DNA from: Conexivisphaerales archaeon
Lineage (GTDB): Archaea; Thermoproteota; Nitrososphaeria; Conexivisphaerales; DTJL01
Reading direction: 5' to 3'
NCBI GenBank assembly: GCA_038728585.1
Contig: JAVYTR010000003.1
Span: forward strand, 1 to 64,000
Length of the DNA stretch: 64,000 nucleotides
In this document: in pieces, positions 49,876 to 59,753 of the stretch
Layout: every line of letters begins with the position of its first letter
Position numbering within the stretch: position 1 is the stretch's first letter
Notes under the pieces: model-generated
Seen by the model: the letters and a program-made list of their open reading frames with translations, nothing else
Told to the model about the DNA's origin: nothing
Database searches by the model: none
Position numbers and translations under genes: made by a program

Positions 49876-51337
49876 CTCCTGCCACGGCTCTGACGAACGT
49901 CATAACAGGAGACAAGATCAGGCCTGGAGCGATCAGAAGGAGAACCAGGGGGATAAGGAAGAGAAGCATGTAGATTGCATAACCTCTTGATACATCTGAA
50001 TAGGTTAGGCTTGCATCCTTTTCGCTGAGAACCATCCTCTTCAGCATCCACAGCATATATGCAGCTGTGATGCCAGGGACAAGAACCGCTACCCAGAGCC
50101 AGCTGTTGTAGAGTATTCCGCTGTAAATCACCATGAATTCGCTCAGGAAGCTGCTGTAAAGTGGAGCTGCCATCGCAGCAAGCGCTCCAAGGATGAGCAG
50201 AATAGATGCCTTTGGCATCTCGAACCTCATACCCCTGATTATGTTCATATCCCTAGTGTTGAAGGTGTGCTTTACAACTCCTGTCAGGGTGAACATCAGG
50301 CCTATTGCAAAGGCATGGTTGAACATCTGAAAGACAGAACCAGCTATTCCAAACGATGCAGAGCCTGCAGCTGCTATTCCTGCAAAGGCACCGAACAGCA
50401 CAAACCCCATGTGATTTATGCTTGTCAAGGCGACCATTCTCTTCATGTCGCTCTGCCTCAGAGCAACTATTGCACCATAGAACATGGTTATCAGTCCCAC
50501 TGCCATGAAGAACCAAGCATAGTGTAGTGCAGTGTAGCTGAAGAGTTGAAGGTTGAACCTGAGTATGCCATAGCCTCCCAGCTTCAGAAGCAGACCCGCC
50601 AGCAGGACGCTTATCGGCGTGGGAGCTTCAACATGAGCATCCGGTAACCATGTATGAATTGGAAAGACCGGAAGCTTCACTCCGAAACCTATGAAGGTTA
50701 GAATGGATACAAGCAGCTGCACAGAAGGCTGGACCTGCTGGTTGAGAAGTGAAAGGAAGTCAAAGGATGGTGAAGGAACTGAGAAGTAAAGAATTATGAA
50801 GCCCAGAAGCATCGCTACACTCCCCCCGTATGTGAATAAAAGAAACTTTGAGGCTGCGTACTTCCTGTTTGGGCCGCCCCAGATGCCTATGAAGAAGAAC
50901 ATGGGAAGCAGGGTAGCATCCCAGAAGAAGTAGAAAAGAATGAGGTTCAACGAAGTGAACACTCCTATGCTTGCAGCTAGGAAGAGCAACAGAAGGGAGT
51001 AGTAGGATGCCTTCTTTTCTTCTATCTCTATCTTTGAACCATATGCTGCAAGCAGCGTAAGGGATGAAGCTATAGTTATCAGCGGAGCCCCGAGTCCGTC
51101 AAGGCCAAGGTGAAAATCTACGAACCCCTTTACCCAGATGTAGTCCTCCTGAAGCATGAATGTGTAAAGGCCTGACCTAGCAACCTCTGCGAAGGCTATG
51201 ATTGTAAGTACAACCTCTACCAGAGACACACCAAGCGCAACCAGCCTGGAATAATCTTCTTTCGCCCTGCCCAGAAGGTAAGCCAACAACCCTCCTGCTG
51301 CAGGCAAGATGATCATGCTTGATATTATGGGAAACAT
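49868..51337 (-). CDS. nuoM: NADH-quinone oxidoreductase subunit M (second NuoM-like)
   Basis: This 489-aa subunit has NLILFYFFWDATLLPMFFFIGIWGGPNRKYAASKFLLFTYGGS, FPIHTWLPDAHVEAPTPISVLLAGLLLKLGGYGILRF and MKRMVALTSINHMGFVLFG, the canonical NuoM motif set with Glu/Asp and Lys at the pumping sites. It is the more classical of the two M-like genes here. It follows nuoL by 3 bases and overlaps nuoN. Confidence 0.93.
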   Translation of the reverse strand: MFPIISSMIILPAAGGLLAYLLGRAKEDYSRLVALGVSLVEVVLTIIAFAEVARSGLYTFMLQEDYIWVKGFVDFHLGLDGLGAPLITIASSLTLLAAYGSKIEIEEKKASYYSLLLLFLAASIGVFTSLNLILFYFFWDATLLPMFFFIGIWGGPNRKYAASKFLLFTYGGSVAMLLGFIILYFSVPSPSFDFLSLLNQQVQPSVQLLVSILTFIGFGVKLPVFPIHTWLPDAHVEAPTPISVLLAGLLLKLGGYGILRFNLQLFSYTALHYAWFFMAVGLITMFYGAIVALRQSDMKRMVALTSINHMGFVLFGAFAGIAAAGSASFGIAGSVFQMFNHAFAIGLMFTLTGVVKHTFNTRDMNIIRGMRFEMPKASILLILGALAAMAAPLYSSFLSEFMVIYSGILYNSWLWVAVLVPGITAAYMLWMLKRMVLSEKDASLTYSDVSRGYAIYMLLFLIPLVLLLIAPGLILSPVMTFVRAVAGGA

Positions 51338-51340
51338 CTC

Positions 51341-53413
51341 TCATATCAACCCCATGAAATGATAAAGCAGCAGCAGAAGGAAGAGCAGGCCGAAGACAAC
51401 AGCAAACAGATATGACTCTGCATTCCCCGTCTGCAGCTTTCTGACCCCTCTGGATACTATCGAGAAGAAATATGCCACGCCGTTCATGAACCCGTCAACA
51501 ATCTTCCTGTCGAAGAAGTCGCTTACGGAGGCAAAGGCGACAGAGGCTGAAGAAACAGGTAAGTTGACCTTCTGGAAGAAGGAATTTTCTATGTAATCGG
51601 TCAGCTTCTGACCAAACCATATTGATGTGTTGACAAAGAGCCTGTAATAGATGGCGTTGATGTAAAGCCTCTCCCAGACAAACCTGTAAAGCGCTGAGGC
51701 GACCGAAGATGAGACTGCTTTGGCAGCATCCCATGTCCTTGAGATGTAAAACGGGTATGCTACCACTATTCCTATCGCCATAACAGAGAGAGAAGTTGCG
51801 ACTGCAACAGGCTGTAGAGCGAAAGATGGGGTTGGAATGTTCAGGTTGAACCCTCTTAGAGTTGATGACATGCTGCTGAAGAGGAAGTTTTCGAAAAGAG
51901 GAGCAAGCAGACCAAGCAGAACTGTCATGGCTGCGAGCGAGGCGTATGTGCTGAACTGTCTTATCCTTGCATCACCGTGAAATTCTTTTGGTGCTTTACC
52001 GAAGAATACGAGACCAGTCATTCTGAGGCTGTAAAATGCTGTTGCTATCGCAGTTAGAGATGACAAAACATACACAGAAGCTACAGCAAAGCTGAGCTGG
52101 GATGAGAGTGTTGCTGCGAAGATTAAGTCCTTGCTGAAGAAACCGCTCAGGGGAGGAACGCCAGCTAGAGCCAGAGCAAGAATTACGAAGGCGTAGAATG
52201 TCCTTCTGGCATAGGTTTTAAGACCGCCCATCCCGTCAACCGAGTATGAGCCTGTCATATGGATTAGAACCCCTGCTGCCATGAAGAGCCCTGCCTTGAA
52301 CATCATGTGCGAAAGAAGCTGAAAGAGTGAAGCCGCATATGCCTCAGTAAAAGAGGGTGCTAGCCCTGCTATCCCTAGCGCTAACATCATGTATCCTATC
52401 TGGGAGACTGTGCTGTATGCTAGTATCTTCTTAATCTCCTTGTTTACAATTCCCTGCACAGCAGCAATAGCAGCAGTTAGCGCCCCTATCGTTGCCAGAA
52501 AGACAAAGAAGTACCTCACCTCAGGGAAAGGCAGGAGGAAGAAGATTGGTGCAATCCTGGCAACGAAGAAGACACCTGCCTTGACCATTGTGGCAGCATG
52601 AATAAGCGCTGAAACAGGGGTTGGACCTGTCATTGCATCGGGAAGCCATTCGTGGAACGGAAACTGAGCTGACTTGCCAAGCGCTCCGCCCAGCATGAGC
52701 AGCATTGCTGGAAGCAGAAGGTTTGATGCATGGAGAGAGGAGGCCCATGATGTGTTAGCTGCCAGTTCTCTGAAGTTGAATGTTCCCGAATAGAAGTATA
52801 TCATGAATATGGAAGAGAGGGTGAGAAGGTCTGCAAACCGGGTCGTTATGAAGGCCTTCATACCAGCATGTGTAGGGCTTGCTGCTTGGGGGACACCCAG
52901 TGCCACATCCCCTTCTCTTCCGACCCACCTGTCCTTTTCATCACCATAGTAATGTCCTATCAGTGCATAGCTGCATAGTCCAACCCCTTCCCAGCCAAAG
53001 AAGAGCTGCAGAAGGTTGTCGGAATAAACTATCAGGAGCATGCTCCCTATGAAGAAATTCATAAAGAACCAGTATCTAGCTAGACCCTCCTCGTTGTGCA
53101 TGTAGTCTATGCTGTAGACCATTATCAGAAAGCTGACCCAGGCCACGGCAGCCCCCAAGATCGCGCTGAGCGGGTCTATCAGCACCCCCGCCTTAATGCT
53201 GTAGAACCATGGCACCTGCAGGTCATAGCTTTTGCTGCCTGGAATGGTTGTAAGAAGAAGGTAAGTTGCAAGTAATGCAGAGATAAGAGAGGGAATAACA
53301 ACAAGAAGCCCCATCTTCCTTTCTTCAAGCCTGGAGAATGACGGGGTGAGAATCGCACCAGCCAAGGGTACTATCCACACGAGCCAGGCTGCAAGCCATA
53401 TTGTTTCAGTCAT
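51341..53413 (-). CDS. nuoL: NADH-quinone oxidoreductase subunit L
   Basis: This 690-aa subunit has the NuoL features: LLQLFFGWEGVGLCSYALIGHYY, FPFHEWLPDAMTGPTPVSALIHAATMVKAGVFFVARI, and KKILAYSTVSQIGYMMLALG. A long C-terminal part holds the lateral helix and extra transmembrane segments that distinguish L from M and N. It has 1 base between the preceding M-like gene and itself. Confidence 0.94.
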   Translation of the reverse strand: MTETIWLAAWLVWIVPLAGAILTPSFSRLEERKMGLLVVIPSLISALLATYLLLTTIPGSKSYDLQVPWFYSIKAGVLIDPLSAILGAAVAWVSFLIMVYSIDYMHNEEGLARYWFFMNFFIGSMLLIVYSDNLLQLFFGWEGVGLCSYALIGHYYGDEKDRWVGREGDVALGVPQAASPTHAGMKAFITTRFADLLTLSSIFMIYFYSGTFNFRELAANTSWASSLHASNLLLPAMLLMLGGALGKSAQFPFHEWLPDAMTGPTPVSALIHAATMVKAGVFFVARIAPIFFLLPFPEVRYFFVFLATIGALTAAIAAVQGIVNKEIKKILAYSTVSQIGYMMLALGIAGLAPSFTEAYAASLFQLLSHMMFKAGLFMAAGVLIHMTGSYSVDGMGGLKTYARRTFYAFVILALALAGVPPLSGFFSKDLIFAATLSSQLSFAVASVYVLSSLTAIATAFYSLRMTGLVFFGKAPKEFHGDARIRQFSTYASLAAMTVLLGLLAPLFENFLFSSMSSTLRGFNLNIPTPSFALQPVAVATSLSVMAIGIVVAYPFYISRTWDAAKAVSSSVASALYRFVWERLYINAIYYRLFVNTSIWFGQKLTDYIENSFFQKVNLPVSSASVAFASVSDFFDRKIVDGFMNGVAYFFSIVSRGVRKLQTGNAESYLFAVVFGLLFLLLLLYHFMGLI

Positions 53414-54970
53414 TTAGCTGACCACCCCTACCAGAAGGACTGAAGAGAGATAGGCAAAGGAGTTTGAGAAGAGGAAAGGATAGATCCCTGCTATAACAGA
53501 TGCCGCTGCAAGTATAGCCAGGGGCAGGAGAAGGTAAGAATTCTGGCGAAGCATGATGCTCGTCGCATGACTGGAAGGTGATTCAGCTACAGGGTTCTGA
53601 ATTGTCTGCCTGCCGAAGAATATCTTCTTTACGGCCCAGAGCGAATATGCGCTTGTTATTATGCTACCTATAAGGGCCAGAAATGCGAGCAGCAGAAGCG
53701 ATGAAGACGAATGGAGAAGAGATGAAGCGAATATGCCTTGGAAAATGAAGAATTCTGCGATGAACCCGAAAGTAGGTGGAACACCCATCATAGTGAGAAA
53801 GCCTATCATCGAAAAAGTGGTCATGTAGGGAAGTCTTCCTGCAAGACCGCCCATTCTGCTCATTGCTATCTGTCCGGTCTGAAGCGTCAAAAGCCCTGCC
53901 ATCATGAAGAGAATCGCCTTTGCAAACCCGTTTGCTGCGTAAAGCGAAATGCTCCCTGCGAGGCCGAATGCAGTATTCGAACCTATCCCTATCGCCATAT
54001 AACCCATCTGGCTTACACTAGAATATGCAAGGAGAAGTCTGACATCATCCTGGGAAAGAGCTGTGAATCCTCCATAGAGTAAGGAGATTATGCCCCAAAT
54101 CACCAGATAAGGAGATATTACAGCAAAAGAAGTAGGAAGGTCAAAAGCTAGTATCCTTATTATCGCATAGCCTGCAATACCCGACATCAGCGCTGACAGT
54201 GTGGCAGAAACAGGTGCCGGAGCCTCCTTGTATGCTGATGGCAGCCATACATGCAGCCCGAAACCGCCGAGCTTCACCATGAGGCCAAGCAGTATTGCCA
54301 CAGATGCGTAGAGCACAACCCTGCTGGAAATGATGAATGGAGCTGCTGAACCATGGGTATAGGCGTATATTGCGTTAAGGTCGAGTGTTCTGAACGTGAA
54401 GGCTATAGCTATCAGGCCTGCCAGCATAACAAGCGCGCCTATATGGGTCCAGATGAAGTAAGAGAACGATGCGTTAGACCTCCCGGAGTAGCCAAACTCA
54501 GCTATTAGAAAGTAAGATGGTATGAGCATCAGCTCGAAGAATATGTAGAATTCCACTAGGTTGGTGGATAGCACTGTACCCAGCATTCCAAAGATAAAGG
54601 TCAGGTAGAGGAAGTAGTAGGCTGACCACCTCCTTGACCCCAAAGTTTCAAAATGTTTATCCATGAAGTAGTATGAATAGATGGCTACCATGCTCCCGAC
54701 AAGAGCTATAATCAGGGAGAAGGTCAGGCTAAGTCCGTCCAGCTGGAAGCCAACGTTACCAAGCGGTTGCCAGGAATAGCTCTCCAGATACCTGCTGGTT
54801 GCAGGATTTGTAAAGAGTCCAGAGTAAAATGCTGTGTAAGCTATAAGCGACAGGGATAAGAGAAGGGAGGCAACTGATACTGCAGCTGTATATCTTCTCT
54901 CGTTTCTGATAAGGGAAAGCAGAGCTGCGACGAGTGGAATGAAAGTTGCGGTCAAAAGAAGATAGTACAA
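53414..54970 (-). CDS. NuoM-like antiporter subunit (first NuoM-like)
   Basis: This 518-aa subunit follows nuoK directly. It has LVEFYIFFELMLIPSYFLIAEFGYSGRSNASFSYFIWTHIGALVMLAG, GLHVWLPSAYKEAPAPVSATLSALMSGIAGYAI and LLLAYSSVSQMGYMAIGIG. The first conserved Glu (FFELML) and the second-motif HVWLPSAYKEAP are typical of M/L-family pumps, although the lysine pattern differs from the later nuoM. Having two M-like genes gives four antiporter-like subunits in this cluster. Confidence 0.85.
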   Translation of the reverse strand: MYYLLLTATFIPLVAALLSLIRNERRYTAAVSVASLLLSLSLIAYTAFYSGLFTNPATSRYLESYSWQPLGNVGFQLDGLSLTFSLIIALVGSMVAIYSYYFMDKHFETLGSRRWSAYYFLYLTFIFGMLGTVLSTNLVEFYIFFELMLIPSYFLIAEFGYSGRSNASFSYFIWTHIGALVMLAGLIAIAFTFRTLDLNAIYAYTHGSAAPFIISSRVVLYASVAILLGLMVKLGGFGLHVWLPSAYKEAPAPVSATLSALMSGIAGYAIIRILAFDLPTSFAVISPYLVIWGIISLLYGGFTALSQDDVRLLLAYSSVSQMGYMAIGIGSNTAFGLAGSISLYAANGFAKAILFMMAGLLTLQTGQIAMSRMGGLAGRLPYMTTFSMIGFLTMMGVPPTFGFIAEFFIFQGIFASSLLHSSSSLLLLAFLALIGSIITSAYSLWAVKKIFFGRQTIQNPVAESPSSHATSIMLRQNSYLLLPLAILAAASVIAGIYPFLFSNSFAYLSSVLLVGVVS

Positions 54971-54980
54971 AGTCAGGTCA

Positions 54981-55289
54981 TCACTCCTTCATTTCGTTCA
55001 TCTCATCTACGTTTATTCTTCCTCTAAGCCTGAATGCCTGGATGATTATTGCAAGCCCTACTGCAGCTTCCGCTGCTGCTATCCCTATTACAAATATCGC
55101 AATTGCCTGAGCCTGTGAAAGAGCTAATGAGCCATATCTTGCGAATGCAGCTATGTTCAGGTTTGCCGCGTTGATGATTATCTCGATTGCAAATAGAATT
55201 CGTATCGCGTTTCTCTTCGATATGATTCCGTAAATACCTATGGCAAGAAATATCACAGACGCTATTATGTATATCGATAGTTCGTTCAA
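54981..55289 (-). CDS. nuoK: NADH-quinone oxidoreductase subunit K
   Basis: This 102-aa subunit has three helices, with the conserved acidic residue in RILFAIEIIINAANLNIAAFARYGS and the later IFVIGIAAAEAAVGLAIIIQAFRLRG. Size and motif match NuoK. It overlaps nuoJ by 4 bases and lies 10 bases before the M-like gene. Confidence 0.93.
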   Translation of the reverse strand: MNELSIYIIASVIFLAIGIYGIISKRNAIRILFAIEIIINAANLNIAAFARYGSLALSQAQAIAIFVIGIAAAEAAVGLAIIIQAFRLRGRINVDEMNEMKE

Positions 55290-55780
55290 CCTGACTCTTC
55301 AACCTCCCTCCTGGCCAGAGCTATTGCGCCGTATGCTGCTGACGTAAGAAGAAGAGCTAATACCAGGACAACAAGGCCGTAGTTGCTCATAACGAATCTT
55401 GCCAGACTGGGTATTGTGAAGGACGGTATTGTTGAGGGGTTTGGAAGTGTGTAAAAGTAGCTTATCCCCATAAGGAAGCTGGCAAGAATTATTAGGCCTC
55501 CCAGCAGGCCCATAGCAAAGAGAGGGATGCTCCTTTCTCTTCTTTGCCCCTCACCCACAACCATGACTGTGAACATTATCAGTACTGCTATAGCCCCTAC
55601 GTAGACCGCAACCTGAAAGATCGCAAGATATGTTAGGCCGAGGTAAAAGAAGAAGAGTGAGAGGCCTATGAAGAATATTGCAAGTGAAATCGCACCGTAG
55701 ACAAGGCTTCTAGATTCCAGAGAGAGTATTGCTGCAAACGACGAGAAGACTATGAGTATAAGTGGAATGATGAAGTCCAA
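55286..55780 (-). CDS. nuoJ: NADH-quinone oxidoreductase subunit J
   Basis: This 164-aa subunit has five hydrophobic helices and the NuoJ pattern YLAIFQVAVYVGAIAVLIMFTVMVVGE. A repeated hydrophobic arrangement follows, to TSAAYGAIALARREVEESG. It follows nuoH by 5 bases and overlaps nuoK by 4 bases. Confidence 0.93.
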   Translation of the reverse strand: MDFIIPLILIVFSSFAAILSLESRSLVYGAISLAIFFIGLSLFFFYLGLTYLAIFQVAVYVGAIAVLIMFTVMVVGEGQRRERSIPLFAMGLLGGLIILASFLMGISYFYTLPNPSTIPSFTIPSLARFVMSNYGLVVLVLALLLTSAAYGAIALARREVEESG

Positions 55781-55785
55781 CTATT

Positions 55786-56907
55786 TCACCCCACTACATG
55801 CACTATGTAAGGCTGAAGGAGAGCTATTATCACAATGTTGATGATGCAGATGGGAATCAGCCTTCCCCATCCAGCTCTGACTAGCTGGTCTATTCTAATC
55901 CTTGGGAAGAAGCCCCTGACGCTGAGAAGTATCAGAACAACTATCCCAACCTTAAGAAGCGACCAGAAGAGCGGAGGAAGCAGAGAAATTCCCTGCCAGC
56001 CTCCAAGAAATACCGTGACGAAGAACCCCGCATATGCCAGAAGCTTGACATAAGCTGCGAACTGATACAGCCCCCAGGCTATTCCTGAATATTCTGTGGT
56101 CCAGCCTGAGACCAGTTCGCTGTCAGCTTCAGGCATGTCAAACGGGATCCTTTCGAGCTCTGCCATCATGCCAGCGAAGAAGACTATCGCAGAGAGAGGA
56201 GCAAACAGTATGAACCAGACCTTCGACTGGGCCTCAGCTATCCTGGTAAGAGAGAAACTGCCTGCAAGCATAACAGCAGGCAGGGCAGCTAGAAAGAGCG
56301 GCACCTCATATGAAGCCTGCTGGTAGAGAGCCCTCAAACCTCCTATGAACGAGTACTTGTTGTTGCTGCTCCACGCTGCGAGAAGCACAACAAGCGGGTA
56401 AAAGGCCAGTATCGCGAAGAAGAGAAGCAGACCGAAGTCATAGTCCCATATCACATAGGTGGGGCTGTAGGGGACAACAATTATTGGGAGAGCCCCTATT
56501 ATGAAGGCAAGAATAGGTGAAAGAATGAATATGTTCTTGTCAGCATGCTTTGGAATGATTATCTCCTTTGTTATAAGCTTGAATAGGTCAGCTATAGGCT
56601 GTAGCAGTCCTTCCCAGCCTCCTACATAAAGAGGCCCCACTCTTACCTGGATTCTAGCCACAAGTTTCCTTTCGACCCATTCTGCTATAAGTGCGACAAG
56701 GCTGACATATATCAACCCAGGAAAGATGACCAGCTTGAACAGAGTCGTTGTTAGTATCCCCGAAGGATTTGTCAGCAAGAGGTTAACGAGCGAAATTAGA
56801 TATGGATAGATCAGGTATAATATAACAGCAACAAGTATTATCACGGCGATTATGCTGTATCTGACGAAAGAAGAAGCGTAATCTTTCCCCATCTTTTCTT
56901 CTTCCAA
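55786..56907 (-). CDS. nuoH: NADH-quinone oxidoreductase subunit H
   Basis: This 373-aa subunit forms the quinone chamber with NuoB and NuoD. It has ALIAEWVERKLVARIQVRVGPLYVGGWEGLLQPIADLFKLITKE, PFDMPEADSELVSGWTTEYSGIAWGLYQFAAY and SVRGFFPRIRIDQLVRAGW. Its first ATG gives an extra charged start (MEEEKMGKD); the second Met is also possible. It follows nuoA by 3 bases. The quinone-side partners nuoB and nuoD are not in this cluster. Confidence 0.95.
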   Translation of the reverse strand: MEEEKMGKDYASSFVRYSIIAVIILVAVILYLIYPYLISLVNLLLTNPSGILTTTLFKLVIFPGLIYVSLVALIAEWVERKLVARIQVRVGPLYVGGWEGLLQPIADLFKLITKEIIIPKHADKNIFILSPILAFIIGALPIIVVPYSPTYVIWDYDFGLLLFFAILAFYPLVVLLAAWSSNNKYSFIGGLRALYQQASYEVPLFLAALPAVMLAGSFSLTRIAEAQSKVWFILFAPLSAIVFFAGMMAELERIPFDMPEADSELVSGWTTEYSGIAWGLYQFAAYVKLLAYAGFFVTVFLGGWQGISLLPPLFWSLLKVGIVVLILLSVRGFFPRIRIDQLVRAGWGRLIPICIINIVIIALLQPYIVHVVG

Positions 56908-56910
56908 TTT

Positions 56911-57276
56911 TCAAACACCCACACTCTTCGCAACCTTAAGTGTGAGATAGATAGGAGGAAGAAGCAGAAGAAGAAGTATCAGTGCATAGACGGACTGGGA
57001 GGGGCTGAAGTTGAGGTAGGATGCCCCCCACACATACAGAAACATAGATACCACGTCGAAGATAAGAAAGAGCAAGAGAAAGGAGAAGTATTGCATGACA
57101 AGCCTCACTCTCTTACCACCTGGAGGTATCTGACCGCTTTCGAAGGTCTCCTCCTTTATGGGACTTCTTGCCCTAGGTGCCAGAATGAAGGCGACAAGGT
57201 AAAAGAGAAGCCCTCCTGCGGCACCTATCAGAAGAAAGACGGCGAACCAGAACGGTCCCCCATCGGCTAGGTACAA
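56911..57276 (-). CDS. nuoA: NADH-quinone oxidoreductase subunit A
   Basis: This 121-aa subunit has three helices, the loop KEETFESGQIPPGGKRVRLVMQYFSFLLLFLIFDVVSMFLYVWG, and the FE-G and D motifs of NuoA. It starts at TTG 57276. A CATATAAATTTAAA box on the minus strand lies 50-65 bases away. It begins the minus-strand cluster A-H-J-K-M-L-M-N. Confidence 0.9.
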   Translation of the reverse strand: MYLADGGPFWFAVFLLIGAAGGLLFYLVAFILAPRARSPIKEETFESGQIPPGGKRVRLVMQYFSFLLLFLIFDVVSMFLYVWGASYLNFSPSQSVYALILLLLLLPPIYLTLKVAKSVGV

Positions 57277-57466
57277 AGTGCCAACGCCTCTTTGGTATCT
57301 AGGTTTTGGCCCGATGGGAATGGTTTTTAAATTTATATGAGTAATTGCACAAAAATCTGCAAATCTTGGTGCTGCACGTCTGCTTCAATCGCCCAGAATG
57401 TATTAATATCTGCAAGTCGTTTGACAAGTTACGTTTAAAACCCCATCAGCCTGTTAAGTTTCGGTT
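57277..57466. promoter_or_regulatory. Divergent promoter between nuo cluster and reductase gene
   Basis: These 190 bases hold two likely TATA boxes. TTTTTAAATTTATATG (about 57325-57340, read on the minus strand) serves nuoA. CGTTTAAAAC (57432-57441) is 26-35 bases before the reductase ATG on the plus strand, which therefore is probably leaderless. Confidence 0.5.
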
Positions 57467-58498
57467 ATGAAAATAGCGGTAGTGGGCGGAGGTCCTGCTG
57501 GAAGCTACCTAGCTGCAAGGCTCCAGGGCAGACATGACGTGAAGGTGTTTGAGGGGCAGCAGAAGGACAGATTCACAAGCACATGCGCCTGGGCCACCGC
57601 CTACACTGGAGCAAGGGACATGCTCAGGAACGTAGGACTGAACTTCGACGACTACATTCTTCATAAGGGAAAGAAGATGTATGTTAGCGCTTACAACAAC
57701 ATCTATACCATCGATGCCCCTGAACTGGTAACTTTCGATAAGCCTGCGATGCTGAAGGACCTTCTGAAGGCAAGCAGAGTAGAGTATGGTGTCTTCGTCA
57801 GGGATGAAGAAGCCAGTAGCCTTGCATATGATATGATAATCGATGCAACAGGCCCATACAGAAGGGTTCTGGGTCCTCCAGAAGGAGACAGAGATATGAT
57901 ACTTCCAACTTATCAATGGCTTGTCAGGTATGACGATATGCCGTTTGATGATTTCTACATAGAGCCTTTCAGCAGCTTCAGCGGATACCTCTGGTACTTC
58001 CCCTTAGGGGACCACAGCGCCTTTGTAGGAGCAGGCGACGTCAAACTTCAGCACAGAAATAGGGTTGAGGATTTTCTCAGGAGATATCCGCCCAAGGAAA
58101 GAGTGAGAAATATGGGGAAACCAATAAGAGTAGCGGCTCCGAGGTCAGTTACACCTCATCAGAAGGGTAAGGTTGTAGGTGTAGGTGAAGCTGTAGGCAC
58201 AGTCTACCCTATTCTTGGCGAAGGGATACTGCCCAGCATGCATGCATCTGAGCTTCTCTTCTCAAACATTGATAACCTAAACTCGTACGAAGCTGGTCTT
58301 CTGAAGAAGTTCTCGGCTTATGACCTCTCATATGAATATATTCGGAGGAAGATAACCAGGACTGACAACTTTCTGAAGAGCTTCATCTCAGCCGTCAGAA
58401 TATTCATATGGTTCAAGAGAAACTTCTGGATAACCGGCGTCAACCCAAGTCTTCTTGAAACCTTTCAGGTGTTGAGGCCCAGAAGAAAGGCGCAATGA
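57467..58498 (+). CDS. Geranylgeranyl reductase family flavoprotein
   Basis: This 343-aa FAD enzyme has the N-terminal dinucleotide motif MKIAVVGGGPAGSYLAARL, a middle IIDATGPYRRVLGPP, GYLWYFPLGDHSAFVGAGDV (the YxWxFP motif of the family) and a late VVGVGEAVGTVYPILGEGILPSM. Members saturate geranylgeranyl chains of archaeal lipids or menaquinone. The divergent nuo position makes quinone-side-chain reduction attractive, but this is inference. Confidence 0.85.
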   Translation: MKIAVVGGGPAGSYLAARLQGRHDVKVFEGQQKDRFTSTCAWATAYTGARDMLRNVGLNFDDYILHKGKKMYVSAYNNIYTIDAPELVTFDKPAMLKDLLKASRVEYGVFVRDEEASSLAYDMIIDATGPYRRVLGPPEGDRDMILPTYQWLVRYDDMPFDDFYIEPFSSFSGYLWYFPLGDHSAFVGAGDVKLQHRNRVEDFLRRYPPKERVRNMGKPIRVAAPRSVTPHQKGKVVGVGEAVGTVYPILGEGILPSMHASELLFSNIDNLNSYEAGLLKKFSAYDLSYEYIRRKITRTDNFLKSFISAVRIFIWFKRNFWITGVNPSLLETFQVLRPRRKAQ

Positions 58499-58553
58499 AA
58501 TTATCTCGCAGAAAAGTTGCATAAACGACTGGTCTAATTTAAGAAGGTTTAAG

Positions 58554-59753
58554 TTAGGTTGACACTTCGCGCGATTCTTTCGCGATCGTCAGCCTGAGAA
58601 TCAATGCAACCGCTATGTTGACTAGAACCTCAACCAGAGCTACCAGAAGCACGCCATGCAGCTGCATCCAGTCATATGCCACTCCAGCGAGAAGGTTACC
58701 TGTTGCCAGGCCTATGCTGAGCAGGAAGCTGTAAAGGCCCATGACAGAGCCTCTTCTCATAACAAGGGCCCTGTCCCCGACCGCCGCAAGCAAGGAAGGT
58801 ACTACTGCTGAAAGCATGAGGATCAACGGAACAAGTATCGAGATGCGCGATAAGCTAAGCAGGTTCTGGGGATTCTGAACCACGTCCATCGCTGCTATAA
58901 GGAAAAGTATCAATCCAACAATTCCTATCCAGAGAGTTTTGTTCCTGCCTATATGGTCAGAGACCCAACCCCAGATTATCGAGCCAATTCCGATTACAGC
59001 TACGACACCGAAGAGCAGCAGGCCTGATGAAAGTTGGTTTACACCTGAGCTGTTTAAGGCCTTTGGCAGAAAGAATGCTACACCTATGACAACAGTAAGA
59101 GAAAACCAGACTGGTAAAAGGGCCAAGGTAGACTTGTCAACACCGCTGAAAGGGTTGAGGTACAGTTTCTGTGTTCTTTCAATCTTGACATCCTTCACAG
59201 CAAAGAAAGAAATGACTCCTGTTACGAGCAGAATCATGCCTACAACGAGAAATGAATCCTGGAGAGAAGTTGAGTATATGTGGGCAAAATATGCTCCTAG
59301 CAGAAAGCCGATTGCATACCCTGCCAGGTTTGAGAAGTCGAATCCTCCCATCCATCTGCCTCTGTTCGACTTTACTGTGTAGTCTGTAATCAGGGCAAGG
59401 GTAGAAACAGTTACAGCAGCTGCAGAAACACCCATCAAAGCGTGCAGGGCTGAAGCGATATCGAGGTTTCTTGTAGTTGAAAGTATGAGGTTGAGTAATG
59501 ATAAAGAAATCAATCCCAAAGTGAAGGCTATCTTTCTGCCACCTTTATCTGAGTATGAGCCTATGACAGGAGCTGCAAATGCTTCAGCAATTGGATACAA
59601 GGCTAGAGCTATTCCCGTACCTGTACCGCTGGCTACTATGTAGACGGGAAAGATTATAGCTATAACTCCAAAGCTGAGCCTTGTTAGAAGCATAACCGAA
59701 AGAACTGGGAGGATAGAGACGAATGTGTGAATTTGCTCCTTCTGTTCAGCCAA
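58554..59753 (-). CDS. MFS transporter
   Basis: This 399-aa protein has 12 predicted helices. The conserved loop motif is GSYSDKGGRKIAFTLG, with a second-half match GWVSDHIGRNKTLW. Features fit multidrug-type major facilitators; the substrate is unknown. It is a single gene on the minus strand, with a long gene-free region upstream. Confidence 0.87.
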   Translation of the reverse strand: MAEQKEQIHTFVSILPVLSVMLLTRLSFGVIAIIFPVYIVASGTGTGIALALYPIAEAFAAPVIGSYSDKGGRKIAFTLGLISLSLLNLILSTTRNLDIASALHALMGVSAAAVTVSTLALITDYTVKSNRGRWMGGFDFSNLAGYAIGFLLGAYFAHIYSTSLQDSFLVVGMILLVTGVISFFAVKDVKIERTQKLYLNPFSGVDKSTLALLPVWFSLTVVIGVAFFLPKALNSSGVNQLSSGLLLFGVVAVIGIGSIIWGWVSDHIGRNKTLWIGIVGLILFLIAAMDVVQNPQNLLSLSRISILVPLILMLSAVVPSLLAAVGDRALVMRRGSVMGLYSFLLSIGLATGNLLAGVAYDWMQLHGVLLVALVEVLVNIAVALILRLTIAKESREVST

